Shown piece after piece: positions 28,305 to 36,585 of a DNA stretch of 57,769 bases. A model generated the notes under the pieces. That model did not search any database, was not told where the DNA came from, and saw only the letters and a list, made by a program, of their open reading frames with translations. Source of the DNA: Lautropia mirabilis. Lineage in GTDB: Bacteria; Pseudomonadota; Gammaproteobacteria; Burkholderiales; Burkholderiaceae_B. The stretch is from the NCBI GenBank assembly GCA_945876565.1, contig CAMCOS010000012.1:1-57769 (forward strand), given 5' to 3'. The position numbers and the translations under genes were made by a program. The first letter of the stretch is position 1. Each line of letters begins with the position of its first letter.

Positions 28305-30805
28305 GATGTGAACCGTTGTTCAGTGATGTGGGCAAAGAACTGATGGTTTATCTCATCAGAGAGATCCAGCGCAGTTCGAGTCATGTCTTTGACCAGCCTG
28401 AGCATGTCCAGTGTCGAGTCTGTCTTGCGATTTAAATCCGCCAGTGTTTTGCAGATTACCGTGCTGTCGGGCAAGTGTGCGATGTGTTTGCCCAGAGCAC
28501 TGGCGGTGGCATGCAGCGCGCGTGGATTAGTCTGATCCAGAACGATCAGGTCCAGTAAAGGCAGAATCTCTTGTTGGCGTTGGTAGCGTGTCCGATACGT
28601 GATGGCGCTATCAAACAGGGTCAACAGCGAGTCGAATCCTTGTTCAGTGTAAACCGCACCCGACTCAAAAAAGTGGGTGACGATCTGTGACTGATTAATC
28701 AGTCGCTCTAGTAAGCGGCCAGCGGCCAGCATGCGCCAGCCAATGTCCTTGGTCATTCGATCGAGTTGGTAGCCAACGAGTGCTGCCAAAGGCAGCTCAA
28801 CTTGATCAAGAACCCGCATCATGTCGTGTTGCGACTTTTCAGCCAGTAGCAAAGACTTTATCTTGGCCGGGATTTCAACGTGGTCGACTGGCAGGCGATC
28901 GCGCACCGAGCGCATGGCATTTAGCATGGCCTGCACAACATCCATCAGACCGCCGCCGCCAGATTGCTGCAAACGGGCAATCACCATCTGACCAAACGCT
29001 TCTGGAGCGTCAGACATGGAGGGACTGTCGAATGTAACCAGGCTTTGTGTGCGGCCGAGATACGTCATGGCATCGTTTAGTGTGGTCAGGCTGGCAACGC
29101 GGTTGGTTGACAACAGCATCAGCGTTTCGCGAGCCAAGCGCACCATGGCTTCTGCACGTTCGGTGTAGCGACCGAGCCAGAACAAATTCTCGGCAGAGCG
29201 ACTTGACACCAGCTCCTGGTCTGTCTGCCAATGCGGGGCGGTTGTCTGACCTGGCAACATCGAAAATCTGTCAACTTCCGTGTCAGACATCACCCACGTA
29301 TCCAGCGTGGTACCCCCACTGCGAATGGAGACAATGTGCGGATCTAGCGCGGCCACACGGGCCATGCCGCCAGGCATGACATGCCACTGATTGTCTGGTC
29401 CAATTAATGCGTAGAAACGCATCATGGCTGTGCGCGGCTCGATGCCATGTCCGTTAAAGGTCGGCACCTGTGAGAACGGCAAGTAGGTCTGCGTGGTGTA
29501 GATGTCAGGCTGTCGTTCTATGCGGGCACGCCACTGGTTTCTGGCATCTTCATCGAGTAGGCTACCAATGACAGGCTCAAAGTTGGTGGATTTCTGGTTG
29601 GCAAACGTTGGTTTAATCACCTGCGTTTGCAGGCGTGGGCTGACATCTTTCCATGCTGCAGTTTCGCCGCACCACCAAGTGTGTAGTGACGGCATCAGTA
29701 ACGGCTCACCCAAAAGGTGTTCGCAGATGGCTGGCAAAAACCCCTGTACGGCGGGAGACTCCAGAAAGCCCGTGCCCAGCGCATTGGCCATGACGACTTT
29801 CCCCGCTCGAACCGATTGGAGCAGGCCGGGAATGCCCAGGGCGGAATCGGCACGCAACTCCAGGGGATCACAGAAGTCGTCATCGAGCCGTCGCATCAAG
29901 CCATGTATGCGCTGCAAGCCTTGCACGGTCTTCAGAAACACCTCATTGTTGCGAATGGTCAGGTCTGGACCTTCGACCAGCGGTATACCAAGGTAACGCG
30001 CCAGATAGGCGTGTTCGAAATAGGTTTCGCTATATGGACCCGGGGTTAGAAACGCGAACTTCGCGGCGCCCTGGGCAAGCGGCTGAGCTTGTGTTTCCAG
30101 GGCGGCCAGTAAACGACGGTAACTGGTTGCCAAGTGCTGAACGCGCATCTCCCGATAGGCTTGCGGGAACAATCGGGAAATGATCAATCTGTTTTCGAGC
30201 ACGTAACCAAGCCCGGAGGGCGATTGCGTGCGTTGGCCAATGACCCACCAGCGCCCTTGTTCGTCACGCGCCACATCAAAAGCGATGACATACAAATAGT
30301 TGTTGCCCGGTACAGTGACGTTGCGCATGGCATGCAGGTAACCGGGGTTACCAAGCACCAACGCACTTGGCAAATAGGCCGCGGCGAGCAAGTCGCCCTG
30401 ATGGTACACATCGTAAACGATCTGGTTCAAGAGCCTAGCGCGCTGAGCCAATGACGTCTGGATCAGGTGCCAGTCTTCCGGGTCAATCACCATGGGCAAG
30501 GGATTTAGCGACCACGGTCTGACTTGGTCTTGCCGATCAGTAAAGACATTGTAGGTAATGCCGTTTTGCGCGATGACGTGCTTTACGGTGTTCGCGTAGT
30601 CGGCCAGGCGATCAATGCTTTCACGTCCAAGCTGTGCAAATAGTGATTGCCATGGTGCTCGCAGCTCAGTGGCTGATTGACGCATTTCATCGAAATGGTG
30701 AGGTTTTGCTGTTGGAATGCGTTGAGCCAACGAAGATAGCCAGTTGCTTTGTTCACTGGTTTGGCGCAGTTCGGTGCTGCTTTTTGACTCGACAGGTAGA
30801 CTCAT
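28301..30805 (-). CDS. fusion of circularly permuted type-2 ATP-grasp and alpha-E domains
   Basis: This 834-residue protein joins two modules. Residues ~90-490 form a circularly permuted ATP-grasp ligase (VFTDRQDQVRPWSL, ENRLIISRLFPQAYREM, FAFLTPGPYSETYFEHAYLA, RLDDDFCDPLELRADSALG, RSGGTTLDTWV). Residues ~525-834 form an alpha-E domain starting ENLFWLGRYTERAE. Family work (Iyer, Aravind and colleagues) proposed that these proteins make or attach small peptides. The same two modules occur as separate genes in the divergent arm. It is translationally coupled to the transglutaminase gene downstream. Confidence 0.88.
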   Translation of the reverse strand: MSLPVESKSSTELRQTSEQSNWLSSLAQRIPTAKPHHFDEMRQSATELRAPWQSLFAQLGRESIDRLADYANTVKHVIAQNGITYNVFTDRQDQVRPWSLNPLPMVIDPEDWHLIQTSLAQRARLLNQIVYDVYHQGDLLAAAYLPSALVLGNPGYLHAMRNVTVPGNNYLYVIAFDVARDEQGRWWVIGQRTQSPSGLGYVLENRLIISRLFPQAYREMRVQHLATSYRRLLAALETQAQPLAQGAAKFAFLTPGPYSETYFEHAYLARYLGIPLVEGPDLTIRNNEVFLKTVQGLQRIHGLMRRLDDDFCDPLELRADSALGIPGLLQSVRAGKVVMANALGTGFLESPAVQGFLPAICEHLLGEPLLMPSLHTWWCGETAAWKDVSPRLQTQVIKPTFANQKSTNFEPVIGSLLDEDARNQWRARIERQPDIYTTQTYLPFSQVPTFNGHGIEPRTAMMRFYALIGPDNQWHVMPGGMARVAALDPHIVSIRSGGTTLDTWVMSDTEVDRFSMLPGQTTAPHWQTDQELVSSRSAENLFWLGRYTERAEAMVRLARETLMLLSTNRVASLTTLNDAMTYLGRTQSLVTFDSPSMSDAPEAFGQMVIARLQQSGGGGLMDVVQAMLNAMRSVRDRLPVDHVEIPAKIKSLLLAEKSQHDMMRVLDQVELPLAALVGYQLDRMTKDIGWRMLAAGRLLERLINQSQIVTHFFESGAVYTEQGFDSLLTLFDSAITYRTRYQRQQEILPLLDLIVLDQTNPRALHATASALGKHIAHLPDSTVICKTLADLNRKTDSTLDMLRLVKDMTRTALDLSDEINHQFFAHITEQRFTS

Positions 30806-30882
30806 GAATCAGCCGGGCTCGGTTAGTCTTTAAGATTGGCAAAGTTTATCGGCAAACTGAACTGCGAAAAATACGCGCCGCT

Positions 30883-30913
30883 CCAAATAAGTGCGTAATG
30901 CCCCAAATAAGTG
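30883..30913. repeat. two 11-bp direct repeats spaced 20 bp, enhancer-like
   Basis: CCAAATAAGTG occurs at 30883-30893 and 30903-30913, a start-to-start distance of exactly 20 bp, about two helical turns, so both lie on one DNA face. They stand 88-118 bp upstream of the plus-strand -24 element and downstream of the minus-strand start site. This fits an activator-binding (enhancer) site for a sigma-54 activator, but the sequence is not a recognisable NtrC site. A TGATGCATCA palindrome at 30937-30946 lies close by. Confidence 0.5.
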
Positions 30914-30960
30914 AAATCCTGATGCCTTTTAAATGGTGATGCATCATGGCGTAGCAGTCA

Positions 30961-30979
30961 TGAGCAATTCGCGTGCCAA
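30961..30979 (-). promoter_or_regulatory. sigma-54 promoter for the ATP-grasp/alpha-E fusion and transglutaminase
   Basis: On the minus strand, TTGGCACGCGAATTGCT matches the sigma-54 consensus (YTGGCACG, 4 bp, TTGCW) fully, with the invariant GG and GC separated by 10 bp. Transcription would start near 30952 and run into the 834-residue gene with a leader of about 145 nt. Confidence 0.75.
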
Positions 30980-31000
30980 CCATTGCCCTGATCGCCCATG

Positions 31001-31016
31001 TGGCACAAAATTTGCT
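31001..31016 (+). promoter_or_regulatory. sigma-54 promoter for the ATP-grasp and alpha-E genes
   Basis: TGGCACAAAATTTGCT has TGGCAC, 5 bp, TTGCT, and the required GG-N10-GC spacing. Transcription would start near 31027, about 60 bp before the chosen start of the ATP-grasp gene. The -24 elements of this and the opposite promoter face each other across 21 bp. Confidence 0.75.
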
Positions 31017-31091
31017 CAGCTAGTTGGTGTTTCATTTTTAATCATGGGCTTTGGCAAGCCAACTCATTCTTTGGGTCAGAGGGCAATGATA

Positions 31092-32576
31092 GTGAATCAC
31101 CTAAAACTACCTTTGTACGACGAAATGCTTTCGAGCGGTGCTTTGGCTGCAGAACCCGGAGATTATCGAAATGGTGTGGTGCGCGAGCATTACCGCCAAG
31201 TGCAGCAGTGGCTCGGGGGACAAACTACCCAGGCTTTGCAGGCACGCCACGAGGAGGCAGAGTTAATTTTTCGGCGGGTAGGCATTACCTTTGCTGTATA
31301 TGGTGATGATAATGGCACCGAGAGAACCATCCCATTTGACATTGTCCCGCGAATTTTCCCAGAGCATGAATGGAGTAAATTGCAACGCGGCTTGATCCAG
31401 CGCGTTCAGGCGCTGAACTGCTTTTTGCAGGATGTCTATCATGATCAAAAAATTTTGAAGGCTGGCGTCATACCGGCTAAACAGGTGTTGGGCAACAGTC
31501 AGTATCGTTTGGCCATGTCGGGCGTGAAAGTTCCGCTAGATGTTTATGCACATATTGCTGGCATTGATCTTGTGCGCGCCAATCACGGTGAATACGAGGG
31601 CGAATTCTTTGTTTTAGAAGATAACCTTCGGGTCCCTTCGGGTGTCTCCTACATGATTGAAAACCGCAAAATGATGATGCGGCTCTTCCCTCACCTGTTT
31701 AGCAACCATCGGATTGAGCCTGTCGAGCACTATCCCGATTTGTTATTGAATGCATTGCAGCAGGTTGCCCCGCCAACGCAGCACTACAGCAACGTGGTTG
31801 TCTTAACACCTGGCATGTACAACTCGGCCTACTTTGAACATGCCTTTTTGGCTCAGCAAATGGGCGTCGAGCTAGTAGAGGGGCAGGATCTGTTTGTCGA
31901 TGATGACGATGTTGTTTATTTGCGTACCACGCAAGGTCCGCGGCAAGTCGATGTCATTTATCGACGGGTTGATGATGACTTTCTTGATCCCGACGTCTTC
32001 AGAGCAGACTCGGTGCTGGGCCCGCCCGGTTTAATGCGAGCCTATCGTGCTGGCAATGTGGTGATCTGCAATGCGGTAGGCACAGGTGTTGCCGATGACA
32101 AGTCAATCTATCCGTATGTGCCGGAAATGATCCGATACTACATGGCAGAAGAGCCGATCTTGAATAATGTCCCGACCTATGTCTGTCGGCGGCCTGTTGA
32201 ATTGTCCTATGTGCTGGCTAACTTGGAGCAGCTCGTGGTCAAAGAGGTTCACGGTGCAGGTGGCTATGGCATGCTCATTGGCCCGGCCGCGACCAGGGCA
32301 GAAATTGAAAGTTTTCGCTTACAGCTTGTTAACAAGCCAGAGAACTACATCGCCCAGCCAACTTTGTCGCTGTCGACCTGTCCAACTTTCGTAGGTTCTG
32401 GCATTGCACCGCGCCACATTGACCTGCGACCATTTGTTTTGTCGGGCAAGGACGTTCGCATGGTGCCGGGTGGTTTGACGCGCGTGGCTCTTAAAGAGGG
32501 CTCGCTGGTGGTCAACTCATCGCAAGGGGGTGGCACCAAAGACACGTGGGTATTGCAGTCTATTGGGGGGCGTTAG
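31092..32576 (+). CDS. circularly permuted type-2 ATP-grasp protein
   Basis: This stand-alone ligase (494 residues from the chosen start) has VVREHYRQVQQWLG, IPFDIVPRIFPEHEW, FVLEDNLRVPSGVSYMIENR, VVLTPGMYNSAYFEHAFLA, RRVDDDFLDPDVFRADSVLG, a glycine-rich VKEVHGAGGYGMLIGP and SSQGGGTKDTW. The family ligates a carboxylate to an amine with ATP; the substrate is unknown. GTG at 31092 was chosen because AGAGGG lies 8 bp upstream; ATG at 31086 is also possible. The long extension up to 30933 would cover the sigma-54 promoter and is therefore unlikely to be translated. It precedes the alpha-E gene by 2 bp. Confidence 0.88.
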   Translation: MNHLKLPLYDEMLSSGALAAEPGDYRNGVVREHYRQVQQWLGGQTTQALQARHEEAELIFRRVGITFAVYGDDNGTERTIPFDIVPRIFPEHEWSKLQRGLIQRVQALNCFLQDVYHDQKILKAGVIPAKQVLGNSQYRLAMSGVKVPLDVYAHIAGIDLVRANHGEYEGEFFVLEDNLRVPSGVSYMIENRKMMMRLFPHLFSNHRIEPVEHYPDLLLNALQQVAPPTQHYSNVVVLTPGMYNSAYFEHAFLAQQMGVELVEGQDLFVDDDDVVYLRTTQGPRQVDVIYRRVDDDFLDPDVFRADSVLGPPGLMRAYRAGNVVICNAVGTGVADDKSIYPYVPEMIRYYMAEEPILNNVPTYVCRRPVELSYVLANLEQLVVKEVHGAGGYGMLIGPAATRAEIESFRLQLVNKPENYIAQPTLSLSTCPTFVGSGIAPRHIDLRPFVLSGKDVRMVPGGLTRVALKEGSLVVNSSQGGGTKDTWVLQSIGGR

Positions 32577-32578
32577 CC

Positions 32579-33550
32579 ATGTTGTCTCGCACCGCTGATC
32601 ATTTGTACTGGATGTCACGCTACACCGAACGTGCCGAAAACACGGCGCGCATGCTGGAAGTTAACTGGCAAATGTCTCTGCTACCGCAGTCTGAACAGGC
32701 GGCACGTGCGGCGTGGCGGGCCATGCTTGAGATTTCGGAGTTAACAGAGGTCTTTGACCGCAAATACGATGCAGTCACGCCCGCGAATGTGCTTGCATAC
32801 ATGACGCAGGACATGGATAACCCATCATCTATCATGAGCTGCCTGCGAGCAGCGCGCGAGAACGCCAGAGCCGTTCGAGGCGCCATGACAACTGATTTGT
32901 GGGAAACGGTGAACACCACCTGGCTTGATGCCCAGCGACAAGTTGGTCAGGGGTTGCTCAAGATCGCGCCGATGGACTTTTTCGAGTGGGTCAAGTTGCG
33001 CTCAAATCAGTCACGCGGTGTGCACATTGGAACCATGATGCGAGATGAGGCGTTTTATTTCATCACGCTTGGGATATTTATCGAGCGTGCTGATAACGTT
33101 GCCCGCTTGCTCGATGTGAAGTTTTTAGCAGCCTCACAATACATGGGGCAAGAGCTCGAGCACATTGAGGACTTTTACTACTGGGCTGCGATTCTGCGTT
33201 CGCTTTCTGCTTTTGAGAACTATCGGATGATGTACCGCAATGCGATTACGCCGCAGCGCGTTGCTGACTTGATGATACTGAGCCGACGCAACCCCCGTTC
33301 GCTGGTAGCCTGTCTTGAGCAAGTGGTTGAGTTACTGACACGAGTGCGCAATGCCTCTTCTGGCCGCACAGAGCACGATGCGCGTGCAATGCTCGCTGGC
33401 CTTCGTGATATTGAGATTCAAGAGATCTTCGAACGAGGTATGCACGAATATCTCAGTGATTTTCTTGCCAATATCAATCAATTGGCTGTCGACATTAGCG
33501 GGCATTTTCTGGTGCCATTAAGGCCGGTACCCGCGCAAGATAGCGCCTAA
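32579..33550 (+). CDS. alpha-E domain-containing protein (DUF403)
   Basis: The 323-residue all-helical alpha-E protein starts ADHLYWMSRYTERAENTAR, the family hallmark, and continues with RDEAFYFITLGIFIERADNVARLLDVK and YYWAAILRSLSAFENYRMMY. The function is unknown; it always accompanies a circularly permuted ATP-grasp, which it may serve as a second half of the enzyme. It begins 2 bp after that gene's stop codon, so the pair is cotranscribed, and it ends in a terminator hairpin. The same domain is fused to an ATP-grasp module in the divergent arm. Confidence 0.88.
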   Translation: MLSRTADHLYWMSRYTERAENTARMLEVNWQMSLLPQSEQAARAAWRAMLEISELTEVFDRKYDAVTPANVLAYMTQDMDNPSSIMSCLRAARENARAVRGAMTTDLWETVNTTWLDAQRQVGQGLLKIAPMDFFEWVKLRSNQSRGVHIGTMMRDEAFYFITLGIFIERADNVARLLDVKFLAASQYMGQELEHIEDFYYWAAILRSLSAFENYRMMYRNAITPQRVADLMILSRRNPRSLVACLEQVVELLTRVRNASSGRTEHDARAMLAGLRDIEIQEIFERGMHEYLSDFLANINQLAVDISGHFLVPLRPVPAQDSA

Positions 33551-33568
33551 AAGGCGCCGCCGGTTTTT
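33543..33568 (+). terminator. terminator after the alpha-E gene
   Basis: GCGCCT (33543-33548) and AGGCGC (33552-33557) form a stem with an AAA loop, with the stop codon inside the hairpin. A run of five Ts follows at 33563-33567, after CGCCGG. Confidence 0.6.
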
Positions 33569-33626
33569 CGGGGTTTGCAAGCCCTTCTGCTCCGTACCTT
33601 GTATCCGAAGCTTCTACAATCGGTGC

Positions 33627-34997
33627 ATGAGAAAATTTGAGAATGTTTGGTGTTACGAGACGGTTCGATTGCGTGAGCTCGAGACGCTGGCCTTAGACGA
33701 TCGTCAAGCCAATGAGCTAGCTAGCCAGGCTAGTGCGGATAATCAGACACAGTTGTTTGCGCGTGCACGCGAATTGTCGAGCGTCAACAGGCTAGATCAG
33801 GCCCGCCAAAAAGTTCGCCATATGCTTGGTCTTGGGGTGATGTTGGTTTGGGCACTCAGTTTCCTGGCAGGCATCACTGCTGGCTTGGCCAGTCTAGGCG
33901 ATAACACCGCACCGGTTAATGTGATTTGGGCGTTGGGGTCGCTTCTATTGGTGCCTTCGATCGCTTTGTTATTGTGGCTGGCGATGTTTGGCATGGGGCT
34001 TGGCTCAGGCGGTTGGTTAGCGAGCACGCTGGAGTCTATGGTTGGGCGGTTTTTAAATCGCGGCGCAACGACCCAAGCCTGGCAGTCGTGGTTACGTCTG
34101 ACAGCCCAAGTTAATTCGCAGAAATGGTGGCTAGCTTTACTGACGCATGGCATTTGGTTTTGGCTGGTCACAGGCATGGTGCTGGCGTTGCTGGTGGCAT
34201 TTAGTTTGCGGCATTACACCTTTGTTTGGCAGACCACCTGGCTGCCTGAAGCGGTGTTTGTGCACCTCGCCCAAGCCGTTGGCGCACTGCCTGCCAAGCT
34301 TGGTTTTCTGACGCCCAACGCAGAAGCGATACGCGCGAGCGGCAATGTAGCCCTTGATCAAACGGCTGTCAGGCTTGCTTGGGCCAATTGGCTGGTGGGC
34401 GCTTTGCTGGTCTTTGGCTGGTTTCCCCGACTGTTGTTGCTCTTCATGAGTGTGCTGGTTTTGCGCGCGCGATACGCGAAGTGTCGGATTGATGTAGATG
34501 ACGCGTATGCACGCAGTATCCGGCACAAGCTAGACCGTTTGTTGAATCAATCGCAAGTGGATGCGCCGCCCGGCCCGTCTGAACAATGGCCTCAGATGGT
34601 TGGTATTGAGCCGGCTGCGGCATTGACGGGGTCAGTGGTGGTGGTTCTCGAAACCGATCTGCCTGCCGAGTTGCATGCCTGGCTGCCGATGGATAGTGTT
34701 GTGTTGCCGCCGGTGGATGATCGCGAGTCGCGTGAGCGGAGCACTGAACGATTGCAAGCGCTTAAGCCAAGCAGGCTATTGGTGCTTGTTGATGCGAGAC
34801 AAACGCCCGATCGTGGCATGATTCGGGCATTGCTGGCATTAGGTGCCTGCGCGGTGCAGACCCGGGTGTCGCTATTGAATGCGATTGACAATCGGGCACG
34901 ATGCCAATTGTGGATCACGCGGCTAGCGAAGATTGGCTTACCAGCCCCTCATAAAGATACTGACGTTGAGCTTGACTGGCTCAAAGGCGGTCGATGA
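33627..34997 (+). CDS. DUF2868 membrane protein
   Basis: The 456-residue protein has four predicted membrane segments (VMLVWALSFLAGITAGLAS, VIWALGSLLLVPSIALLLWL, LLTHGIWFWLVTGMVLALLV, WLVGALLVFGWFPRLLLLFM) between an N-terminal basic helical region and a ~150-residue soluble C-terminus that is somewhat dehydrogenase-like in strand pattern but carries no catalytic motif. It matches DUF2868, unknown function. Its stop codon overlaps the start of the DUF3482 GTPase (ATGATG), and the two families are regularly paired in proteobacteria, so they probably act as a membrane GTPase complex. Confidence 0.82.
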   Translation: MRKFENVWCYETVRLRELETLALDDRQANELASQASADNQTQLFARARELSSVNRLDQARQKVRHMLGLGVMLVWALSFLAGITAGLASLGDNTAPVNVIWALGSLLLVPSIALLLWLAMFGMGLGSGGWLASTLESMVGRFLNRGATTQAWQSWLRLTAQVNSQKWWLALLTHGIWFWLVTGMVLALLVAFSLRHYTFVWQTTWLPEAVFVHLAQAVGALPAKLGFLTPNAEAIRASGNVALDQTAVRLAWANWLVGALLVFGWFPRLLLLFMSVLVLRARYAKCRIDVDDAYARSIRHKLDRLLNQSQVDAPPGPSEQWPQMVGIEPAAALTGSVVVVLETDLPAELHAWLPMDSVVLPPVDDRESRERSTERLQALKPSRLLVLVDARQTPDRGMIRALLALGACAVQTRVSLLNAIDNRARCQLWITRLAKIGLPAPHKDTDVELDWLKGGR

Positions 34998-36418
34998 TGC
35001 AAGCCAACCAATCGCCGATACGCGTGGCCGTGGTTGGGCACACCAACACCGGTAAAACGTCATTGTTGCGCACGCTAACCCGCGACCGCTCATTTGGCGA
35101 GGTCGACGATGCACCAGGGACTACCAGGCAGGTGCGTAGCGCCCCAGTTTCGCTGAATCAGACAGTGGTACTGGTCTGGTATGACACGCCAGGTCTGGAG
35201 GACAGCGTCGCGTTGCGGGACTGGGTCGACGGATTAAGCGTGCCCGGCAAACGTCTCGATGGCCCAGATCGCATCACCGCATTTCTGTCTGACGTCGGCG
35301 CTGAACGCGAGTTTGAGCAGGAACACCGGGTGCTGGCTCAGGTGATGCGAAGCGATGCGATGCTTTACGTGGTTGACGTACGCGACCCTGTTCTGGCTAA
35401 ACACCGGGATGAAATTTATTTATTGCAGTCTTGCGCGATTCCGGTGTTGCCGGTGTTGAACTTTGTGGCTAGTCCGGATGCAAACCCACAGCCTTGGATT
35501 GCTGCATTTGCGCGGCATGGCATGCACATCCATGCTTCGTTTGACAGCATCAGTCCGCCTATCCATGGTCTGCAGTGCATGTATGAGACGCTGGGGCAAC
35601 TGCTTGGTCAGTACCGCGCTCTCATGCAGTCTTTGGCGACTCAGTCTGGCCTTGATCGTCGTGCTCGAGTCATTGGCGCTGCTGATCTCTTGGCAGATTT
35701 GTGCCTGGCGGTAGTCAATGAACATACCTCGGTCAAGAATGACCCGGTACTAGTTAGGCAAGCCATTGTCGAGCAACAACAGCACGTGCGTCAATTAGAG
35801 AAGTCCTTTGTTGTCAACTTGCTGCGGCTCTATCAGTTTGATGATGAGGACTATCTGCCACCGACTCAGGGTTGGGCCTTTGGGCAGTGGCAGGCGGACT
35901 TATTCTCCACGGCCACCTGGGCTGAGTTGGGTGTTGATATTGGTAAGGGCGCCGCGGTGGGGGCCATGGCGGGTGCCGCGGTGGATGTACTGAGTGCGGG
36001 CTTATCGCTAGGCACGGGCGCGCTGATCGGGGCGGCAGCCGGTACTGCTTGGCAGGGATTCGATCGTTGGGGTAAGGACATCAAGGCAACCGTGTTTGGT
36101 GAGCAAGACATCGCAGTCAGCGATGCAGTTTTGTTGGCCTTGGCAACGAGGAATGTGCGTTTGGTGGCGGCGCTCGAGCAAAGAGGTCATGCGAGTCAAA
36201 TGCCGGTTATGCTACACAAGGCCAAGCCAGTAACACCGGAGTTTGACCATGGTGCATTGCTCGCCGCCCTTTGTAATACGAGGCGGCACGGCTTTAAGCA
36301 GCAGGTACGCCAGGCGTTTGGTGCAGGTCCAGTGACGCAATGGCGTAAAGAAGAGATCAAGCAGTTGCTGCTTGATGCACAGGCTTTAAAGCCCTTGTCG
36401 GTGGATGGGTTACACTAA
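34994..36418 (+). CDS. DUF3482 GTPase
   Basis: This 474-residue protein has an N-terminal G domain with P-loop GHTNTGKTS (residues 15-23), a G2-like PGTTRQV, G3 DTPGLEDS, and VVDVRDPVL. In the G4 position there is PVLNFVASPDA instead of the usual NKxD, so nucleotide specificity may be altered. The C-terminal half (DUF3482) has glycine/alanine-rich amphipathic stretches (VGAMAGAAVDVLSAGLSLGT, then LIGAAAGTAWQGFDRW) that suggest membrane association. It is coupled to the DUF2868 gene. The role is unknown; a stress or membrane-remodelling GTPase is a guess. Confidence 0.82.
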   Translation: MMQANQSPIRVAVVGHTNTGKTSLLRTLTRDRSFGEVDDAPGTTRQVRSAPVSLNQTVVLVWYDTPGLEDSVALRDWVDGLSVPGKRLDGPDRITAFLSDVGAEREFEQEHRVLAQVMRSDAMLYVVDVRDPVLAKHRDEIYLLQSCAIPVLPVLNFVASPDANPQPWIAAFARHGMHIHASFDSISPPIHGLQCMYETLGQLLGQYRALMQSLATQSGLDRRARVIGAADLLADLCLAVVNEHTSVKNDPVLVRQAIVEQQQHVRQLEKSFVVNLLRLYQFDDEDYLPPTQGWAFGQWQADLFSTATWAELGVDIGKGAAVGAMAGAAVDVLSAGLSLGTGALIGAAAGTAWQGFDRWGKDIKATVFGEQDIAVSDAVLLALATRNVRLVAALEQRGHASQMPVMLHKAKPVTPEFDHGALLAALCNTRRHGFKQQVRQAFGAGPVTQWRKEEIKQLLLDAQALKPLSVDGLH

Positions 36419-36541
36419 CGCCACGTCAGACTGTTCCAGTCCACCTGGCGCCATAGAACCGATTGCGGTTCGCCGCTTACAACGCAATGCCTGCAAGGCT
36501 TTGCTTTCGAGCGTTTCTTCCTGATGCGCACACGATGATTG

Positions 36542-36563
36542 GAGTCGTTTAACAAAACGACTC
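36542..36563 (+). promoter_or_regulatory. 9-bp hairpin in the rhlE leader
   Basis: GAGTCGTTT (36542-36550) and AAACGACTC (36555-36563) form a perfect 9-bp stem with the loop AACA, 10 bp before the GGAG ribosome-binding site of rhlE. No T-run follows, so it looks more like a leader structure than a terminator. The rest of the 167-bp spacer shows no gene. Confidence 0.45.
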
Positions 36564-36585
36564 GTGTGGCTACGGAGTCATTTCA

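Noticed and set aside
30933-31091. N-terminal extension of the plus-strand ATP-grasp protein
   Set aside because: The extension covers the predicted sigma-54 promoter and its residues do not resemble the family start; a good ribosome-binding site lies further in.
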